From Stenotrophomonas maltophilia (GTDB taxonomy: Bacteria > Pseudomonadota > Gammaproteobacteria > Xanthomonadales > Xanthomonadaceae), in the NCBI RefSeq assembly GCF_006974125.1, contig NZ_CP037858.1, positions 3,658,001 to 3,722,000 on the forward strand: a DNA stretch of 64,000 nucleotides. Direction: 5' to 3'. Position numbers and translations under genes: made by a program. The notes below the pieces were generated by a model, which worked only from the letters and a program-made list of their open reading frames with translations, searched no databases and was not told the origin of the DNA. This document shows, one piece after another, positions 17,715-26,833 of this stretch (its first letter is position 1; the number at the start of each line of letters is the position of its first letter).

Positions 17715-19555
17715 CCGACGTTCCCGCCCCGGCCTTCGACGGCAAGGCCTTCGCGGCCCAGCTCAGTACCGCCCCCGGTGTGTATCGCATGTACGCTGCC
17801 GACGACACCCTGCTGTATGTCGGCAAGGCGCGTGCGCTGCGCAACCGTGTCGGCAGCTATTTCAACGGCAGCCCGAAGAATGCGCGGATCATGTCGATGA
17901 TCTCGCAGATCGTGCGCATGGACGTGACCGTCACGCGCTCGGAAGCCGAAGCGCTGCTGCTGGAAAACCAGCTGATCAAGTCGCTGTCGCCGCGTTACAA
18001 CGTCTCGCTGCGCGACGACAAGACCTATCCGCATGTGCTGCTGACCCGCGAGGACTGGCCCCGCATTGCCCTGCATCGCGGCCCGCGTGCCATTCCCGGG
18101 CGCTATTTCGGGCCGTATCCCGGCGTCACTGCGGTGCGCGAAACGCTGAACCTGATGCACAAGCTGTTCAAGCTGCGCAGCTGCGAGGACAGCGTGTTCC
18201 GCAACCGCTCGCGGCCGTGCCTGCAGTACCAGATCGGCCGTTGCAGCGCGCCCTGCGTGGAGCTGGTGGCGCCTGCCGAGTACGCTGAATCGGTGCGCCG
18301 CGCCGCGCTGTTCCTGGAAGGCAAGAGCGACGAGCTGACCCGTGAACTGGGCGAGCAGATGCAGGCCGCCAGCGAGGCGCTGGAGTTCGAACAGGCCGCG
18401 CGCCTGCGTGACCTGATTTCCTCGCTGCGCAGCATGCAGACCCGCCAGTATGTGGACGGCCGTGCCGCCGACCTGGACGTGCTGGCAGTGGCCATGCAGG
18501 GCTCGCAGGCCTGCGTGCTGCTGCTGGCCTTCCGTGATGGCCGCAACCTCGGTACCCGCCCGTTCTTTCCGCGTACCAATGGCGAGGAGAGCCCGGAGGA
18601 AGTGCTGGCCGCGTTCGTCTCGCAGTACTACATCGAATTCGAGCCGCCGCGCGAGATCCTGCTGGACCGCGAGATTCCCGACGCCGACCTGCTGGTCGCC
18701 GCGCTGTCGGCCTCGGCCGAGCGCAAGGTGCAGCTGAAGTGGAACGTGCGCGGCGAGCGTGCCGGCTACGTGGAGCTGGCCAGCCGCAACGCGCAGCTGA
18801 CCCTGGCCACCGAACTCAATAGCCGCAACGCGCAGCACGCGCGCAGCGATGCATTGCGCGACATGCTGGGTCTTGCCGAGCCGGTCAAGCGTGTCGAATG
18901 TTTCGATATCAGCCACACCCTGGGCGAGGCCACCGTGGCGTCGTGTGTAGTGTTCGACGCGGCAGGCCCGGTGCGCGCGCAGTACCGCCGCTTCAACATC
19001 AGCGGCATCGAGCCGGGCGATGACTACGCCGCCATGCGCCAGGCCATCGACCGCCGCTTCCGCCGTGCGGTGGAAGAGCAGGGCGTGCTGCCGGACGTGC
19101 TGCTGATCGACGGTGGCGCCGGCCAGCTGGCACAGGCCCAGGCCGCACTGGCCGACCTGGGCGTGGAAGGCGTGCTGCTGGTAGGCGTGGCCAAGGGCGT
19201 GGAGCGCCGCGCGGGCCACGAAGCGCTGGTGATGCCCGATGGCCGCGAGCTGCGCCCGGGCGCGGCCAACCCGGCGCTGCAGTTCATCCAGCAGGTGCGC
19301 GACGAGGCGCACCGCTTCGCCATCACCGGCCACCGCGGCCGCCGCCAGAAGGCACGGATGACCAGCAAGCTGGAGGACATCCCCGGTATCGGGCCGCGCC
19401 GCCGCGCCAGCCTGCTCAAGCATTTCGGCGGCCTGGTGGGCCTGAAAGCCGCTGGCGAAGCGGAAATCGCCAAGGTGGAAGGCATCAATGACGCCCTCGC
19501 GGCACGTATCTACGCTAACCTGCACGGGTTGGCCACGCCTGATGCGGCCGAGTAG
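17711..19555 (+). CDS. uvrC: Excinuclease ABC subunit C
   Basis: UvrC makes both incisions flanking DNA damage after UvrB binding. The 614-residue protein has an N-terminal GIY-YIG nuclease (PGVYRMYAADDTLLYVGKA), a UVR motif (ALEFEQAARLRDLI), the RNase H-like 5' nuclease domain (VECFDISHTLGEATVASCVV, LLIDGGAGQL) and a C-terminal helix-hairpin-helix pair (IPGIGPRRRASLL). ATG 17711 overlaps the previous stop by 4 bp; the open frame continues further upstream only as a shadow of the NHL gene. pgsA follows, the classic uvrC-pgsA neighbourhood. Confidence 0.98.
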   Translation: MTDVPAPAFDGKAFAAQLSTAPGVYRMYAADDTLLYVGKARALRNRVGSYFNGSPKNARIMSMISQIVRMDVTVTRSEAEALLLENQLIKSLSPRYNVSLRDDKTYPHVLLTREDWPRIALHRGPRAIPGRYFGPYPGVTAVRETLNLMHKLFKLRSCEDSVFRNRSRPCLQYQIGRCSAPCVELVAPAEYAESVRRAALFLEGKSDELTRELGEQMQAASEALEFEQAARLRDLISSLRSMQTRQYVDGRAADLDVLAVAMQGSQACVLLLAFRDGRNLGTRPFFPRTNGEESPEEVLAAFVSQYYIEFEPPREILLDREIPDADLLVAALSASAERKVQLKWNVRGERAGYVELASRNAQLTLATELNSRNAQHARSDALRDMLGLAEPVKRVECFDISHTLGEATVASCVVFDAAGPVRAQYRRFNISGIEPGDDYAAMRQAIDRRFRRAVEEQGVLPDVLLIDGGAGQLAQAQAALADLGVEGVLLVGVAKGVERRAGHEALVMPDGRELRPGAANPALQFIQQVRDEAHRFAITGHRGRRQKARMTSKLEDIPGIGPRRRASLLKHFGGLVGLKAAGEAEIAKVEGINDALAARIYANLHGLATPDAAE

Positions 19556-19573
19556 AGAGAGAAGCACGCAAGC

Positions 19574-20200
19574 ATGAAGTTGACCCTGCCCACCTGGCTG
19601 ACGTTGTTGCGGATCGTGATGATCCCGGTGCTGGTGCTGGTGTTCTACCTGCCCTACACCTGGACCAACTTCGCTTCGGCGGCGATCTTCGGCCTGGCCG
19701 CGATCACCGACTGGCTCGATGGCTGGATCGCCCGCCGCTACCAGCTGGAGTCGGCCTTTGGCGCCTTCCTCGACCCGGTCGCGGACAAGCTGATGGTGGC
19801 AGTGGCGCTGTTCCTGATCGTGCAGGGCCACCCGACGCCGTGGATGGCGTTCTGGGCGGCGGTCATCGTCGGTCGTGAGATTGCAGTATCGGCGCTGCGC
19901 GAATGGATGGCCGAGCTGGGCCAGCGCGCCAAGGTGCGCGTGGCGATGATCGGCAAGGTCAAGACCACCGCGCAGATGGTCGCGCTGTTGTGCCTGCTGT
20001 ATTCGGTGGCCCCCAACGTGCCGGTGGAAGACATCTGGATGGGCTGGCCGGTGTTCCATATCGGCGACTGGACCCTGGCCATTGCCGCCGTGCTGACCCT
20101 GTGGTCGGGCCTGCAGTACCTGCATGCCGCCTGGCCGAGCCTGCGCGATGACGAGCGCGCCGCGCGTGAGCGTGCGCGGCAGAAGAAGCTGGGCAACTGA
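19574..20200 (+). CDS. pgsA: CDP-diacylglycerol-glycerol-3-phosphate 3-phosphatidyltransferase
   Basis: PgsA makes phosphatidylglycerol phosphate, the committed step to phosphatidylglycerol and cardiolipin. The 208-residue polytopic protein has the CDP-alcohol phosphotransferase signature: DWLDGWIARR, seven residues, then GAFLDPVADK, with all the Asp and Gly positions kept. It begins KLTLPTWLTLLRI, the typical N-terminus. A tRNA-Gly gene follows, as in the enterobacterial pgsA-glyW arrangement. Confidence 0.96.
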   Translation: MKLTLPTWLTLLRIVMIPVLVLVFYLPYTWTNFASAAIFGLAAITDWLDGWIARRYQLESAFGAFLDPVADKLMVAVALFLIVQGHPTPWMAFWAAVIVGREIAVSALREWMAELGQRAKVRVAMIGKVKTTAQMVALLCLLYSVAPNVPVEDIWMGWPVFHIGDWTLAIAAVLTLWSGLQYLHAAWPSLRDDERAARERARQKKLGN

Positions 20201-20256
20201 GCGCCGGGGTCGAATCCCTTTCCGAAGCAAGGGGCTCTGACGCCATCGATGCTGGC

Positions 20257-20357
20257 ATCCACGCATGGCGTGGATCTACTGGAAATGCTGCATCCACGGA
20301 TGATGCGGATCCATCGGTTTGCGGGGATGCTGTAGTAGATCCACGCCATGCGTGGAT
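20257..20357. repeat. Inverted pair of GTAG-type REP palindromes (SMAG-like)
   Basis: Two copies of the motif GTAG-ATCCACGC...GCGTGGAT face each other: one on the minus strand at 20257-20279 and one on the plus strand at 20335-20357. They lie between pgsA and tRNA-Gly. Each forms a hairpin, and the GTAG tetranucleotide at the outer foot is the hallmark of S. maltophilia SMAG REPs. The site is a possible transcript stabiliser or terminator after pgsA. Confidence 0.8.
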
Positions 20358-20397
20358 ACGCGGCGCCAGGCATCCCGCATTCCCTGAAAAAAAGCGC

Positions 20398-20425
20398 TTG
20401 ACGCGCTCCTTGGAATAGGTAGAAT
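20398..20425 (+). promoter_or_regulatory. Promoter of tRNA-Gly copy 1
   Basis: TTGACG (20398-20403) and TAGAAT (20420-20425) are separated by 16 bp, 12 bp before the tRNA. They are close to the sigma-70 consensus. Confidence 0.65.
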
Positions 20426-20437
20426 TTCGCCTCCCAA

Positions 20438-20513
<76 letters not shown>

Positions 20514-20526
20514 GATTCAAGAAAAG

Positions 20527-20549
20527 CGCTCCCGGAAGGGGGCGTTTTT
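20527..20549 (+). terminator. Terminator of tRNA-Gly copy 1
   Basis: CGCTCCC pairs with GGGGGCG (one G-T), followed by TTTTT. The same hairpin recurs after copy 2. Confidence 0.75.
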
Positions 20550-20651
20550 CGTTTGCGTACTGATCGCTTCATCCCCACTTCACCGCCACTCCTTCGCCTC
20601 ACCACGCGGCAGTTCGAAGCTGCATCTCCGTTCCTTCAGGACGATGCAGCA

Positions 20652-21758
20652 ATGCCTCACACTCCCTCCGCCTACGACCACGACGTGGTCATCGTCGGCG
20701 CCAGTTTCGCCGGTGCCGCCTGCGCCCTGGCCGCTGCCCAATACGGCCTGCGCGTCTGCGTGCTTGACCGCAAGGCCGACCCTGGCGAGCGCCTGCACAC
20801 CACTGGCATCGTTGTGAAAGAGGCGATGGAGCAGACCTGGCTGGGGCGCATGCCCGAGCATCTGGTGCAGCGGGTCGCGAACGTGCGCCTGTATTCGCCC
20901 AACCTGCGCAGCGTATTGCTGGCCGCACCGGGCTACTTCTTCCTCACTACCGATACGCCGAACCTGATGCGCTGGCTGGCCAGCGAACTGCGCGCGAATG
21001 GTGTCGACCTGCGCCTGCAGCAGTCCTTTACCGACGCTCATCGAAGCGGCGATGGCTGGCAGGTGGAAGGGGCAGGCCGCTGCGCCTACCTGGTCGGTGC
21101 AGATGGCGCACGCTCACGCGTTGCCCAGCGCGTCGGCCTCGGCCAGGTACGTGACAATCTCTACGGCGTTGAGCGCGAGTTCGCCGGCCTGCAATTGCCG
21201 CAGGGAGACGCGCTGCATTGCTTCGTCAGCAAGCGCTATGCGCCGGGTTACATCGGCTGGGTCGCGCAGAATCCGACCGGCCTGCAGGTCGGGTTGGCGC
21301 TGCGTCACGACCCGCAACAGGTACGGCCGCCGGACATCGATGGTTTCCTCGACCACGTGCGCGACGTGGTCGGCATTCCGCCTTCGGCGCGCCCTACGGG
21401 TACCCGCGCCGGCCTGGTCCCGTGCGGCCGACCGGTTGGCCCAATCACGGGCCGCCGCCTGATTCTGACCGGTGACGCGGCGGGCATCGTCTCGCCGCTC
21501 TCGGCGGGCGGCATCCACTCCTCATGGCGGCACGGCTGGGCAGTCGGCGAGGCGATTGCCCGCCATCTGCGTGGCCGGGGGCCGGAAGCCGAACGGGTGG
21601 CGCGGCAGGTGGCGCCGGCATTCCATGGCAAGCGGCTGCTGCGCTGGGCGATGGATCATCTGCAGGCCGACTGGCCTCTCAATGCACTGCTGCATACGGC
21701 GGCCACGCGGCGCGTCGCCGAGCAGGTCTATTTCCACCGACGTGGCCTGCGGACCTGA
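20652..21758 (+). CDS. FAD-dependent oxidoreductase of the geranylgeranyl-reductase-like group
   Basis: The 368-residue protein begins with an FAD-binding Rossmann motif (VVIVGASFAGAACALAAA), followed by the adenine-ribose acidic residue in CVLDRKAD. The later FAD motif LILTGDAAGIVSPLSAGGI is typical of the digeranylgeranylglycerophospholipid reductase/PHBH-like family. The substrate cannot be told from sequence. ATG 20652 was chosen because the upstream in-frame extension runs through the tRNA terminator. It stands alone between two tRNA-Gly genes. Confidence 0.82.
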   Translation: MPHTPSAYDHDVVIVGASFAGAACALAAAQYGLRVCVLDRKADPGERLHTTGIVVKEAMEQTWLGRMPEHLVQRVANVRLYSPNLRSVLLAAPGYFFLTTDTPNLMRWLASELRANGVDLRLQQSFTDAHRSGDGWQVEGAGRCAYLVGADGARSRVAQRVGLGQVRDNLYGVEREFAGLQLPQGDALHCFVSKRYAPGYIGWVAQNPTGLQVGLALRHDPQQVRPPDIDGFLDHVRDVVGIPPSARPTGTRAGLVPCGRPVGPITGRRLILTGDAAGIVSPLSAGGIHSSWRHGWAVGEAIARHLRGRGPEAERVARQVAPAFHGKRLLRWAMDHLQADWPLNALLHTAATRRVAEQVYFHRRGLRT

Positions 21759-21812
21759 GGTGTCGGTCCTGGGGGCCTGAACGCCGCCCTTCACTTCACG
21801 TGAAAATTCCTG

Positions 21813-21841
21813 TTGACGCCGTGCAGCAATATCGACACAAT
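21813..21841 (+). promoter_or_regulatory. Promoter of tRNA-Gly copy 2
   Basis: TTGACG (21813-21818) and CACAAT (21836-21841) have a 17-bp spacer. The following 34 bp up to the tRNA is nearly identical to the leader of copy 3, indicating duplication of promoter plus tRNA. Confidence 0.7.
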
Positions 21842-21873
21842 AGCGCTCCTTCGACGCAGGTCGAACGAAATCT

Positions 21874-21949
<76 letters not shown>

Positions 21950-21962
21950 GATTCAAGAAGAA

Positions 21963-21985
21963 CGCTCCCGCAAGGGGGCGTTTTT
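21963..21985 (+). terminator. Terminator of tRNA-Gly copy 2
   Basis: CGCTCCC and GGGGGCG arms flank GCAA, followed by TTTTT. It almost duplicates the copy 1 terminator. Confidence 0.75.
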
Positions 21986-22016
21986 CGTTTGTCACTCCGG
22001 TTGCACCACTGCCGCG

Positions 22017-22364
22017 CTAGCGTGGCTTGCCGGGCAGGGCGCTGCACCAGGTCCGGGCATCCTGCCGGTCGAAACCGGGGCAGCGGTTGTCCTGCGGAAT
22101 GTAGACGTAGGGGACGTCATCTTCGTAGGTGAAGTGGTAGTAGTAGCTCCGGTCCTTCCCGTACAACCAGTAGTTCGACGAGCCCTGGTTGATGGCATAC
22201 GGCTCGAAGGTGAAGATCGAGGATTCACCGGGGATGAAGTTGCTGCGCTCCATCCGTAACTGCAGGGCGTTCGAGACCAGTGGGGTGGTCAGGACGAGCA
22301 CGATCACACCGACAGTCGCTGTCGTGATCGAGCCAATCAGCAGCCGGTGGCGGGGGTGTTTCAC
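22017..22364 (-). CDS. Hypothetical single-pass exported protein
   Basis: Taken to start at GTG 22364, the 115-residue product has a short basic N-terminus, a membrane segment (about 10-31) and an extracytoplasmic domain rich in Tyr and Phe (NYWLYGKDRSYYYHFTYED) with two Cys near the C-terminus (CPGF and TWCS). No family was recognised. The frame is open much further upstream, but that part overlaps the promoter region of the efflux operon and looks non-coding. The gene diverges from the efflux operon. Confidence 0.55.
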   Translation of the reverse strand: MKHPRHRLLIGSITTATVGVIVLVLTTPLVSNALQLRMERSNFIPGESSIFTFEPYAINQGSSNYWLYGKDRSYYYHFTYEDDVPYVYIPQDNRCPGFDRQDARTWCSALPGKPR

Positions 22365-22554
22365 GGTCGGGCAGCATCGAAGCAGGACAGTGCTGCAATG
22401 TGCAATACGCCGTAAAAGTCGTCCAGTGTTCCGTGCCGGGAACGCATTGAAAGCGTAGTGAAAGACTGGGTCGGCGTTGCCTGAACCGCACGCGTGCTGT
22501 GACCTTTTTCGGACGATTTCTCCATGTTCGCTCCACAATCGCACGGTAGCCTTC

Positions 22555-24018
22555 ATGCTCCTTCTACACGTTGGCGGGCTGGTGGTCAGGCGTATCACTC
22601 CAGTGGCAGTGCCCAGGACCGGGCGCGGATTTTCCCTGCATGCAGTGCTGCGCCCTGGCGCGTTGTTGGCAAGCCTGGCCCTGGCTGGCTGCATGTCGGT
22701 GCCGGTGCCGGACCTGCCTGACCGCACGCCCAGTACCTGGACCCAGGTGCCGCAGGGGCAGGGCGTGGCGGTGGATGCCAGGCAGTGGTGGAAAGTGCTG
22801 TCCGACCCGGCGCTGGATGGCCTGGTCGATCAGGCGGTCGCCGGCAACCTGGACCTGCAGCAGGCGACGCTTCGCCTGCAGGCCGTACGCATCGTCGCCG
22901 GTACGTCCGACTCGCGTTTCCTGCCGGAAATCTCGGCCAGCGCCAAGCAGGTGCAGGACGCCGCCGCAGTGGATACCTACTTCCATGCCGGCATCGAAGC
23001 GATCTGGGACCTGGGCCTGTTCGGCGCCGCCGAGAGTGCGCAGCTGAGCGCGCAGGCCTCGGCCGGCAATGCCGAGGCGCTGCGCAATGCCGCGCAGGTG
23101 GCGGTGATTGCCGACGTGGTGCGCAGCTATCTGGACCTGACCGTGGCACAGGCCCAGCAGGACCTGCTGGCCAAGCAGCAGGCCGTGGATGACCGTGGCG
23201 AACAGTTGGCCCTGGTCCGCCAGCGCCTGCGCCTGGATGAGCCGGGCGAGCTGGATCGCCTGCGTGCACGCCAGGCCGCCACCCGCGCCGCAATCGCACA
23301 GGCTCGGGAAAACGCCGACAACGCGGCCCGCGCGCTGGCATTGCTGCTGGGCCGTGACGGTCCGGACCCGGCCTGGCGCGCCTACCGCACGCCGCCGAAG
23401 CTGGGCACGTTCTCGCTGCAGCAGGTACCCGCCGATCTGCTGCGCCACCGTCCGCAGATCCTGCTGGCCGAATCGGAGGTGATGCAGGCCGCGGCCAGCA
23501 AGGGCGCGGCGCGCGCTGCGATGTATCCGCGGATCAGCCTGGGTGGTTCGATCCTGTACGCCTACAACCTCACCCAGAACGCCCGCTCCAATTCCGATTC
23601 CAGTCCGTCGATCGGCCCGTACGTCGATATTCCACTGTGGGACTGGGGCCAACGCCGCGCGCGCTTCCATGCCGATGAGAAGCAACTGGACGCCGCATTG
23701 CTCGGCTACCGCAAGGCCGTGCTGGAAGGCGTGAGCGAAGTGGAAGGTGCGCTCGGCAGCCTTGCACGCCAGGACAGCAGCATCCAGTCGCTGCGCGCGG
23801 CCAACGATGCAGCCGGACAGCAGGTCAAGCGCCAGGCGCGGCAGGTGCAGCTGGGCCTGTCCAGCGAATTCGACGGGCTGGACACGCAGCGTGCCGCGCC
23901 GGCCTCGCAGGCCGACCTGATCGGTGCGCAGGGCGCACGCGTGCTCGCCTTTGCGTCGCTGTACCGCGCGCTTGGCGGCGCACCGCTGCCGGTCGAGGGT
24001 GAGGGCGAACAGCAATGA
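22555..24018 (+). CDS. RND/ABC-type outer-membrane efflux lipoprotein (NodT/TolC family)
   Basis: Counted from ATG 22555 the protein is 487 residues, with a lipobox LALAGC (Cys46) after an unusually long N-terminal leader. Two OEP domains follow, with the family's helical repeats and the segment PADLLRHRPQILLAESEVMQAAA. Such proteins form the trimeric outer-membrane duct of tripartite pumps. The permease, ATPase and periplasmic adaptor genes follow with 4-bp, 10-bp and 4-bp junctions, so this is the duct of an ABC-type tripartite exporter. The substrate is unknown. Confidence 0.88.
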   Translation: MLLLHVGGLVVRRITPVAVPRTGRGFSLHAVLRPGALLASLALAGCMSVPVPDLPDRTPSTWTQVPQGQGVAVDARQWWKVLSDPALDGLVDQAVAGNLDLQQATLRLQAVRIVAGTSDSRFLPEISASAKQVQDAAAVDTYFHAGIEAIWDLGLFGAAESAQLSAQASAGNAEALRNAAQVAVIADVVRSYLDLTVAQAQQDLLAKQQAVDDRGEQLALVRQRLRLDEPGELDRLRARQAATRAAIAQARENADNAARALALLLGRDGPDPAWRAYRTPPKLGTFSLQQVPADLLRHRPQILLAESEVMQAAASKGAARAAMYPRISLGGSILYAYNLTQNARSNSDSSPSIGPYVDIPLWDWGQRRARFHADEKQLDAALLGYRKAVLEGVSEVEGALGSLARQDSSIQSLRAANDAAGQQVKRQARQVQLGLSSEFDGLDTQRAAPASQADLIGAQGARVLAFASLYRALGGAPLPVEGEGEQQ

Positions 24019-25154
24019 TCGCGCTGGCCCGCAAGACCCTGGCCTACGAGTGGCGCCGGTTCCTGCCGGTAGTGCTGGCGATGTGTTTCGCCGGCGTGCT
24101 GTTGATCGTGCAGGCTGCACTGGTGCTGGGCATCTTCGGCACCGCGGCGATCTACGTGAAAGCATCGTCGGCTGATATATGGGCCGGTTTCCCCGGCACC
24201 CAGAGCGTCAACTACGGCCATGCAATCAGCGCCGACGTCGAAAGCCACCTGCGCATGGATCCGGATGTCTCCCGCGTCGAACCCTATGAGTGGGTTGATG
24301 GCGAATGGCGCTCCAGCGCGCAGGGTACGGGCAACGTGTCGGTGTATCTGTCCGGCATCTCCACCCGCGACGACGCGATGATGTTCGCGCACATCCTGCC
24401 CGCCGACCTGCGTGCACAGCTGCGCGAACCGGGCGCCGTGATCGTGGACAGCGCCGACCTGGATACGCTGGGCGTGGATCTGCAGAACAATCGTGCCTGG
24501 ATCAACGGCAAGGCCGTGCGTGTGGTTGCCGCGCAGCCAGGCCTGCGTGGCCTTGGTGGCGTCAACGTGCTGGCTTCGCTCGACACCGCGCGTGCCATCG
24601 CCGGCACTGACCCGCATGAGGGCAGTACCTATTTCGTGGCCGGCCTGCGCTCGCCGGACCTGGCCGACCGCGTGCGTGATCGACTGGCGGCGTCGATGGG
24701 CCAGGCCACACCGGTCGAGTTCTGGACCGCGCCGGAATTCGCCAGCCGCTCGCAGCAGTACTGGCTGTTCGATACCGGCGCGGGTATCGCGGTGTTGTTC
24801 ATGGCCGTGATCGTCTGCTTCGTCGGTGCGGTGATCACCAACCAGTCGTTCGCCTCGGTAGTGGCCGGCTCGGTGCGCGAGTACGCCACGCTCAATGCAC
24901 TCGGTGCGGGTCGCTATGCGCTGGCGCGCGTGGTGTTCGAGCAGGCCTTGCTGATCGGCGGCGTGGGCATGTTGCTGGCGGCAGCCTTCAGTACCGTGGT
25001 GCTGTTGATCGCGCAGACCCAGCGCGTACCGGTGCAGCTGACACCGATGGTGATCTTCGGCTGCGTGGCGCTGGTCGCGGTGATGGCCATGCTCTCCAGC
25101 ATCATGGCGGTACGCAGTGTCGTCCGCTCCGATCCATCGTTGCTGCTGCGTTGA
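24015..25154 (+). CDS. FtsX/MacB-type ABC transporter permease
   Basis: 379 residues. One N-terminal membrane helix (about 16-45) is followed by a large periplasmic domain (about 50-255) and three C-terminal helices (about 256-285, 307-335 and 345-368). This is the four-helix topology of FtsX/DevC/MacB permeases. The ATP-binding domain is encoded separately in the next gene, as in DevBCA and LolCDE systems. It overlaps the outer-membrane duct gene by 4 bp. Such permeases act as mechanotransducers that push periplasmic substrates through the adaptor and duct. Confidence 0.87.
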   Translation: MIALARKTLAYEWRRFLPVVLAMCFAGVLLIVQAALVLGIFGTAAIYVKASSADIWAGFPGTQSVNYGHAISADVESHLRMDPDVSRVEPYEWVDGEWRSSAQGTGNVSVYLSGISTRDDAMMFAHILPADLRAQLREPGAVIVDSADLDTLGVDLQNNRAWINGKAVRVVAAQPGLRGLGGVNVLASLDTARAIAGTDPHEGSTYFVAGLRSPDLADRVRDRLAASMGQATPVEFWTAPEFASRSQQYWLFDTGAGIAVLFMAVIVCFVGAVITNQSFASVVAGSVREYATLNALGAGRYALARVVFEQALLIGGVGMLLAAAFSTVVLLIAQTQRVPVQLTPMVIFGCVALVAVMAMLSSIMAVRSVVRSDPSLLLR

Positions 25155-25164
25155 GGGCCGGCCG

Positions 25165-25893
25165 ATGACTTCTACTCGCGCCGTCGCCCCGACCCTGCAG
25201 GCCGACGCACTGGAAAAGGGCTTCATGTCCGGCGATGTGCAGGTGCCGGTGCTGCGTGGCCTGTCGCTGGACATCTATCCCGGCGAGCTGACCCTGGTAT
25301 CCGGCCCATCCGGCTGCGGCAAGAGCACGCTGTTGTCGCTGCTGTCCGGCCTGTCCGCACCCGATGGTGGTCGCGTGCATGCACTCGGCCAGGATGTGGG
25401 CCACATGAGCCGCAGCGAAGTGGAGCGTTTCCGCCTGCACCATGTCGGGTTCGTGTTCCAGGGCTTCAACCTGTTCCCGGCACTGACCGCGCTGGAGCAG
25501 GTGCAGCTGCCGCTGGGCTACCGCGGCATGCGCAATCGCGAAAGCGAACCGCTGGCCCGCAAGGCGCTGGAAGAAGTGGGCCTCAGCCATCGCAGCCACA
25601 TGCGACCGGCGCAGTTGTCCGGCGGTGAGAAGCAGCGTGTAGCCGTTGCCCGCGCCTTCGCCAAGTCGCCGACGCTGATCTTCGCCGACGAACCCACCAG
25701 CGCGCTGGACGCCGAGAACGGCCAGCGCGTGATCGACATCCTGCATCGCTACGCACGTGCGCATGGCGCCACCGTGCTGTGCGTGAGCCACGATCCGCGC
25801 CTGATCCGGCATGCCGATCGGGTGATCGCCATGGAAGACGGCATGGTCCGTGATGACCGCCGCCAGAACGAAACTGTAGAGTCCGCCCCATGA
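25165..25893 (+). CDS. ABC transporter ATP-binding protein (MacB/LolD/DevA type)
   Basis: 242 residues with Walker A GPSGCGKS (47-54), Q-loop VFQGFNLFPALTA, signature LSGGEKQRVAVARA (about 151) and Walker B LIFADEPTSALD. The Q-loop sequence is typical of the MacB/LolD class that works with FtsX-like permeases. The ATG at 25165 starts the conserved part. The gene overlaps the adaptor gene by 4 bp. Confidence 0.95.
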   Translation: MTSTRAVAPTLQADALEKGFMSGDVQVPVLRGLSLDIYPGELTLVSGPSGCGKSTLLSLLSGLSAPDGGRVHALGQDVGHMSRSEVERFRLHHVGFVFQGFNLFPALTALEQVQLPLGYRGMRNRESEPLARKALEEVGLSHRSHMRPAQLSGGEKQRVAVARAFAKSPTLIFADEPTSALDAENGQRVIDILHRYARAHGATVLCVSHDPRLIRHADRVIAMEDGMVRDDRRQNETVESAP

Positions 25894-26810
25894 CCAAGAC
25901 GTCGCACCTGCTTCCCCTCAGCCTGGCCCTGTCCGCGGCACTGCTGCTCGGCGCCTGTTCCAAGGAGGCACCCGCGCCTGCACAGCCGCCTTCTGGCAAG
26001 GCCGGTGCAACCGCCGCTGGCAAGGTTGCGGTCGCGCGCGGCATCATCGATGTCGAGGGTGGCCTGATCGCGCTGGCACCGCCGGTGGATGGCTCGATCA
26101 CCGCCGCACCGGTGAAGGAGGGCGCCACGGTGAAGAAGGGGCAGCTGTTGTTGTCGCTGGATGGCGCCCTGCTGCAGCAGGAGGTGGCGATGGCCACCGC
26201 GGATCTGACGCTGGCCAATGACCGCCTGAAGGGCAGCCAAGCACAGCTGCGCGAACTGGAGCGCAACGCCACCCGCCTGTCTACCGGCGCCAGCGAAGGC
26301 GTGTCGTCCAGCCAGCAGGCCGATGCGGCCAAGCAGCAGTTGGCCGGCTTGCATGCTGACGTCGACGTGGCCGGTGCGCAGGTCGACATGGCCCAGCACA
26401 AACTGGAACACGCCAAGCTGAAACTGCAGCAGATGTCGCTGAGTGCGCCGGAGGCTGGCACGGTGGTCGGCCAGGTGCCGGGACTCGGCGCCTTCGTGCA
26501 GGCTGGCAAGCCGGCGATCTCGTTGTTGCCGGCGCGCCCGCTGCAGGTGCGTGCCGAACTCAGCGCCGCCTATGCGGACGCCGTGCAGGTCGGCATGCAG
26601 GCCACCGTGGTGCCGGACAGCGATGGTGCCGAGAACACCAGCACGCTGCCATCGGCACGCGTGGTGCGCATCAGCCCGGTGTTTGCGCAGGCCCGCCTGC
26701 CTGAAGATGCAGGGCGTGGCGTAGCCAAGGTGGTGGAATGCGTGCTGGAGTTCGATGGCGAGGCCAAGGCGCGCTTCGGCCAGCATGTGCGGGTGGAGTT
26801 CCGGAAGTAA
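25890..26810 (+). CDS. Periplasmic adaptor lipoprotein (HlyD/MFP family)
   Basis: 306 residues. The lipobox LLLGAC ends at Cys23, and a flexible Ala/Pro/Gly linker follows. The first half of the lipoyl/biotinyl-like domain (PPVDGSITAAPVKEGATVKKGQLLL) is present, then a coiled-coil hairpin (about 90-180), the second lipoyl half (LSAPEAGTVVGQ) and a beta-barrel. This is the adaptor that bridges permease and duct. It ends the four-gene operon (duct, permease, ATPase, adaptor). Confidence 0.92.
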   Translation: MTKTSHLLPLSLALSAALLLGACSKEAPAPAQPPSGKAGATAAGKVAVARGIIDVEGGLIALAPPVDGSITAAPVKEGATVKKGQLLLSLDGALLQQEVAMATADLTLANDRLKGSQAQLRELERNATRLSTGASEGVSSSQQADAAKQQLAGLHADVDVAGAQVDMAQHKLEHAKLKLQQMSLSAPEAGTVVGQVPGLGAFVQAGKPAISLLPARPLQVRAELSAAYADAVQVGMQATVVPDSDGAENTSTLPSARVVRISPVFAQARLPEDAGRGVAKVVECVLEFDGEAKARFGQHVRVEFRK

Positions 26811-26833
26811 GCCTGGCGTTGGGGTCGGGCCGT

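Noticed and set aside
17204..20266. Very long (1020-codon) minus-strand frame across the NHL, uvrC and pgsA genes
   Set aside because: It crosses three well-supported genes on the other strand; this comes from GC-rich codon bias.
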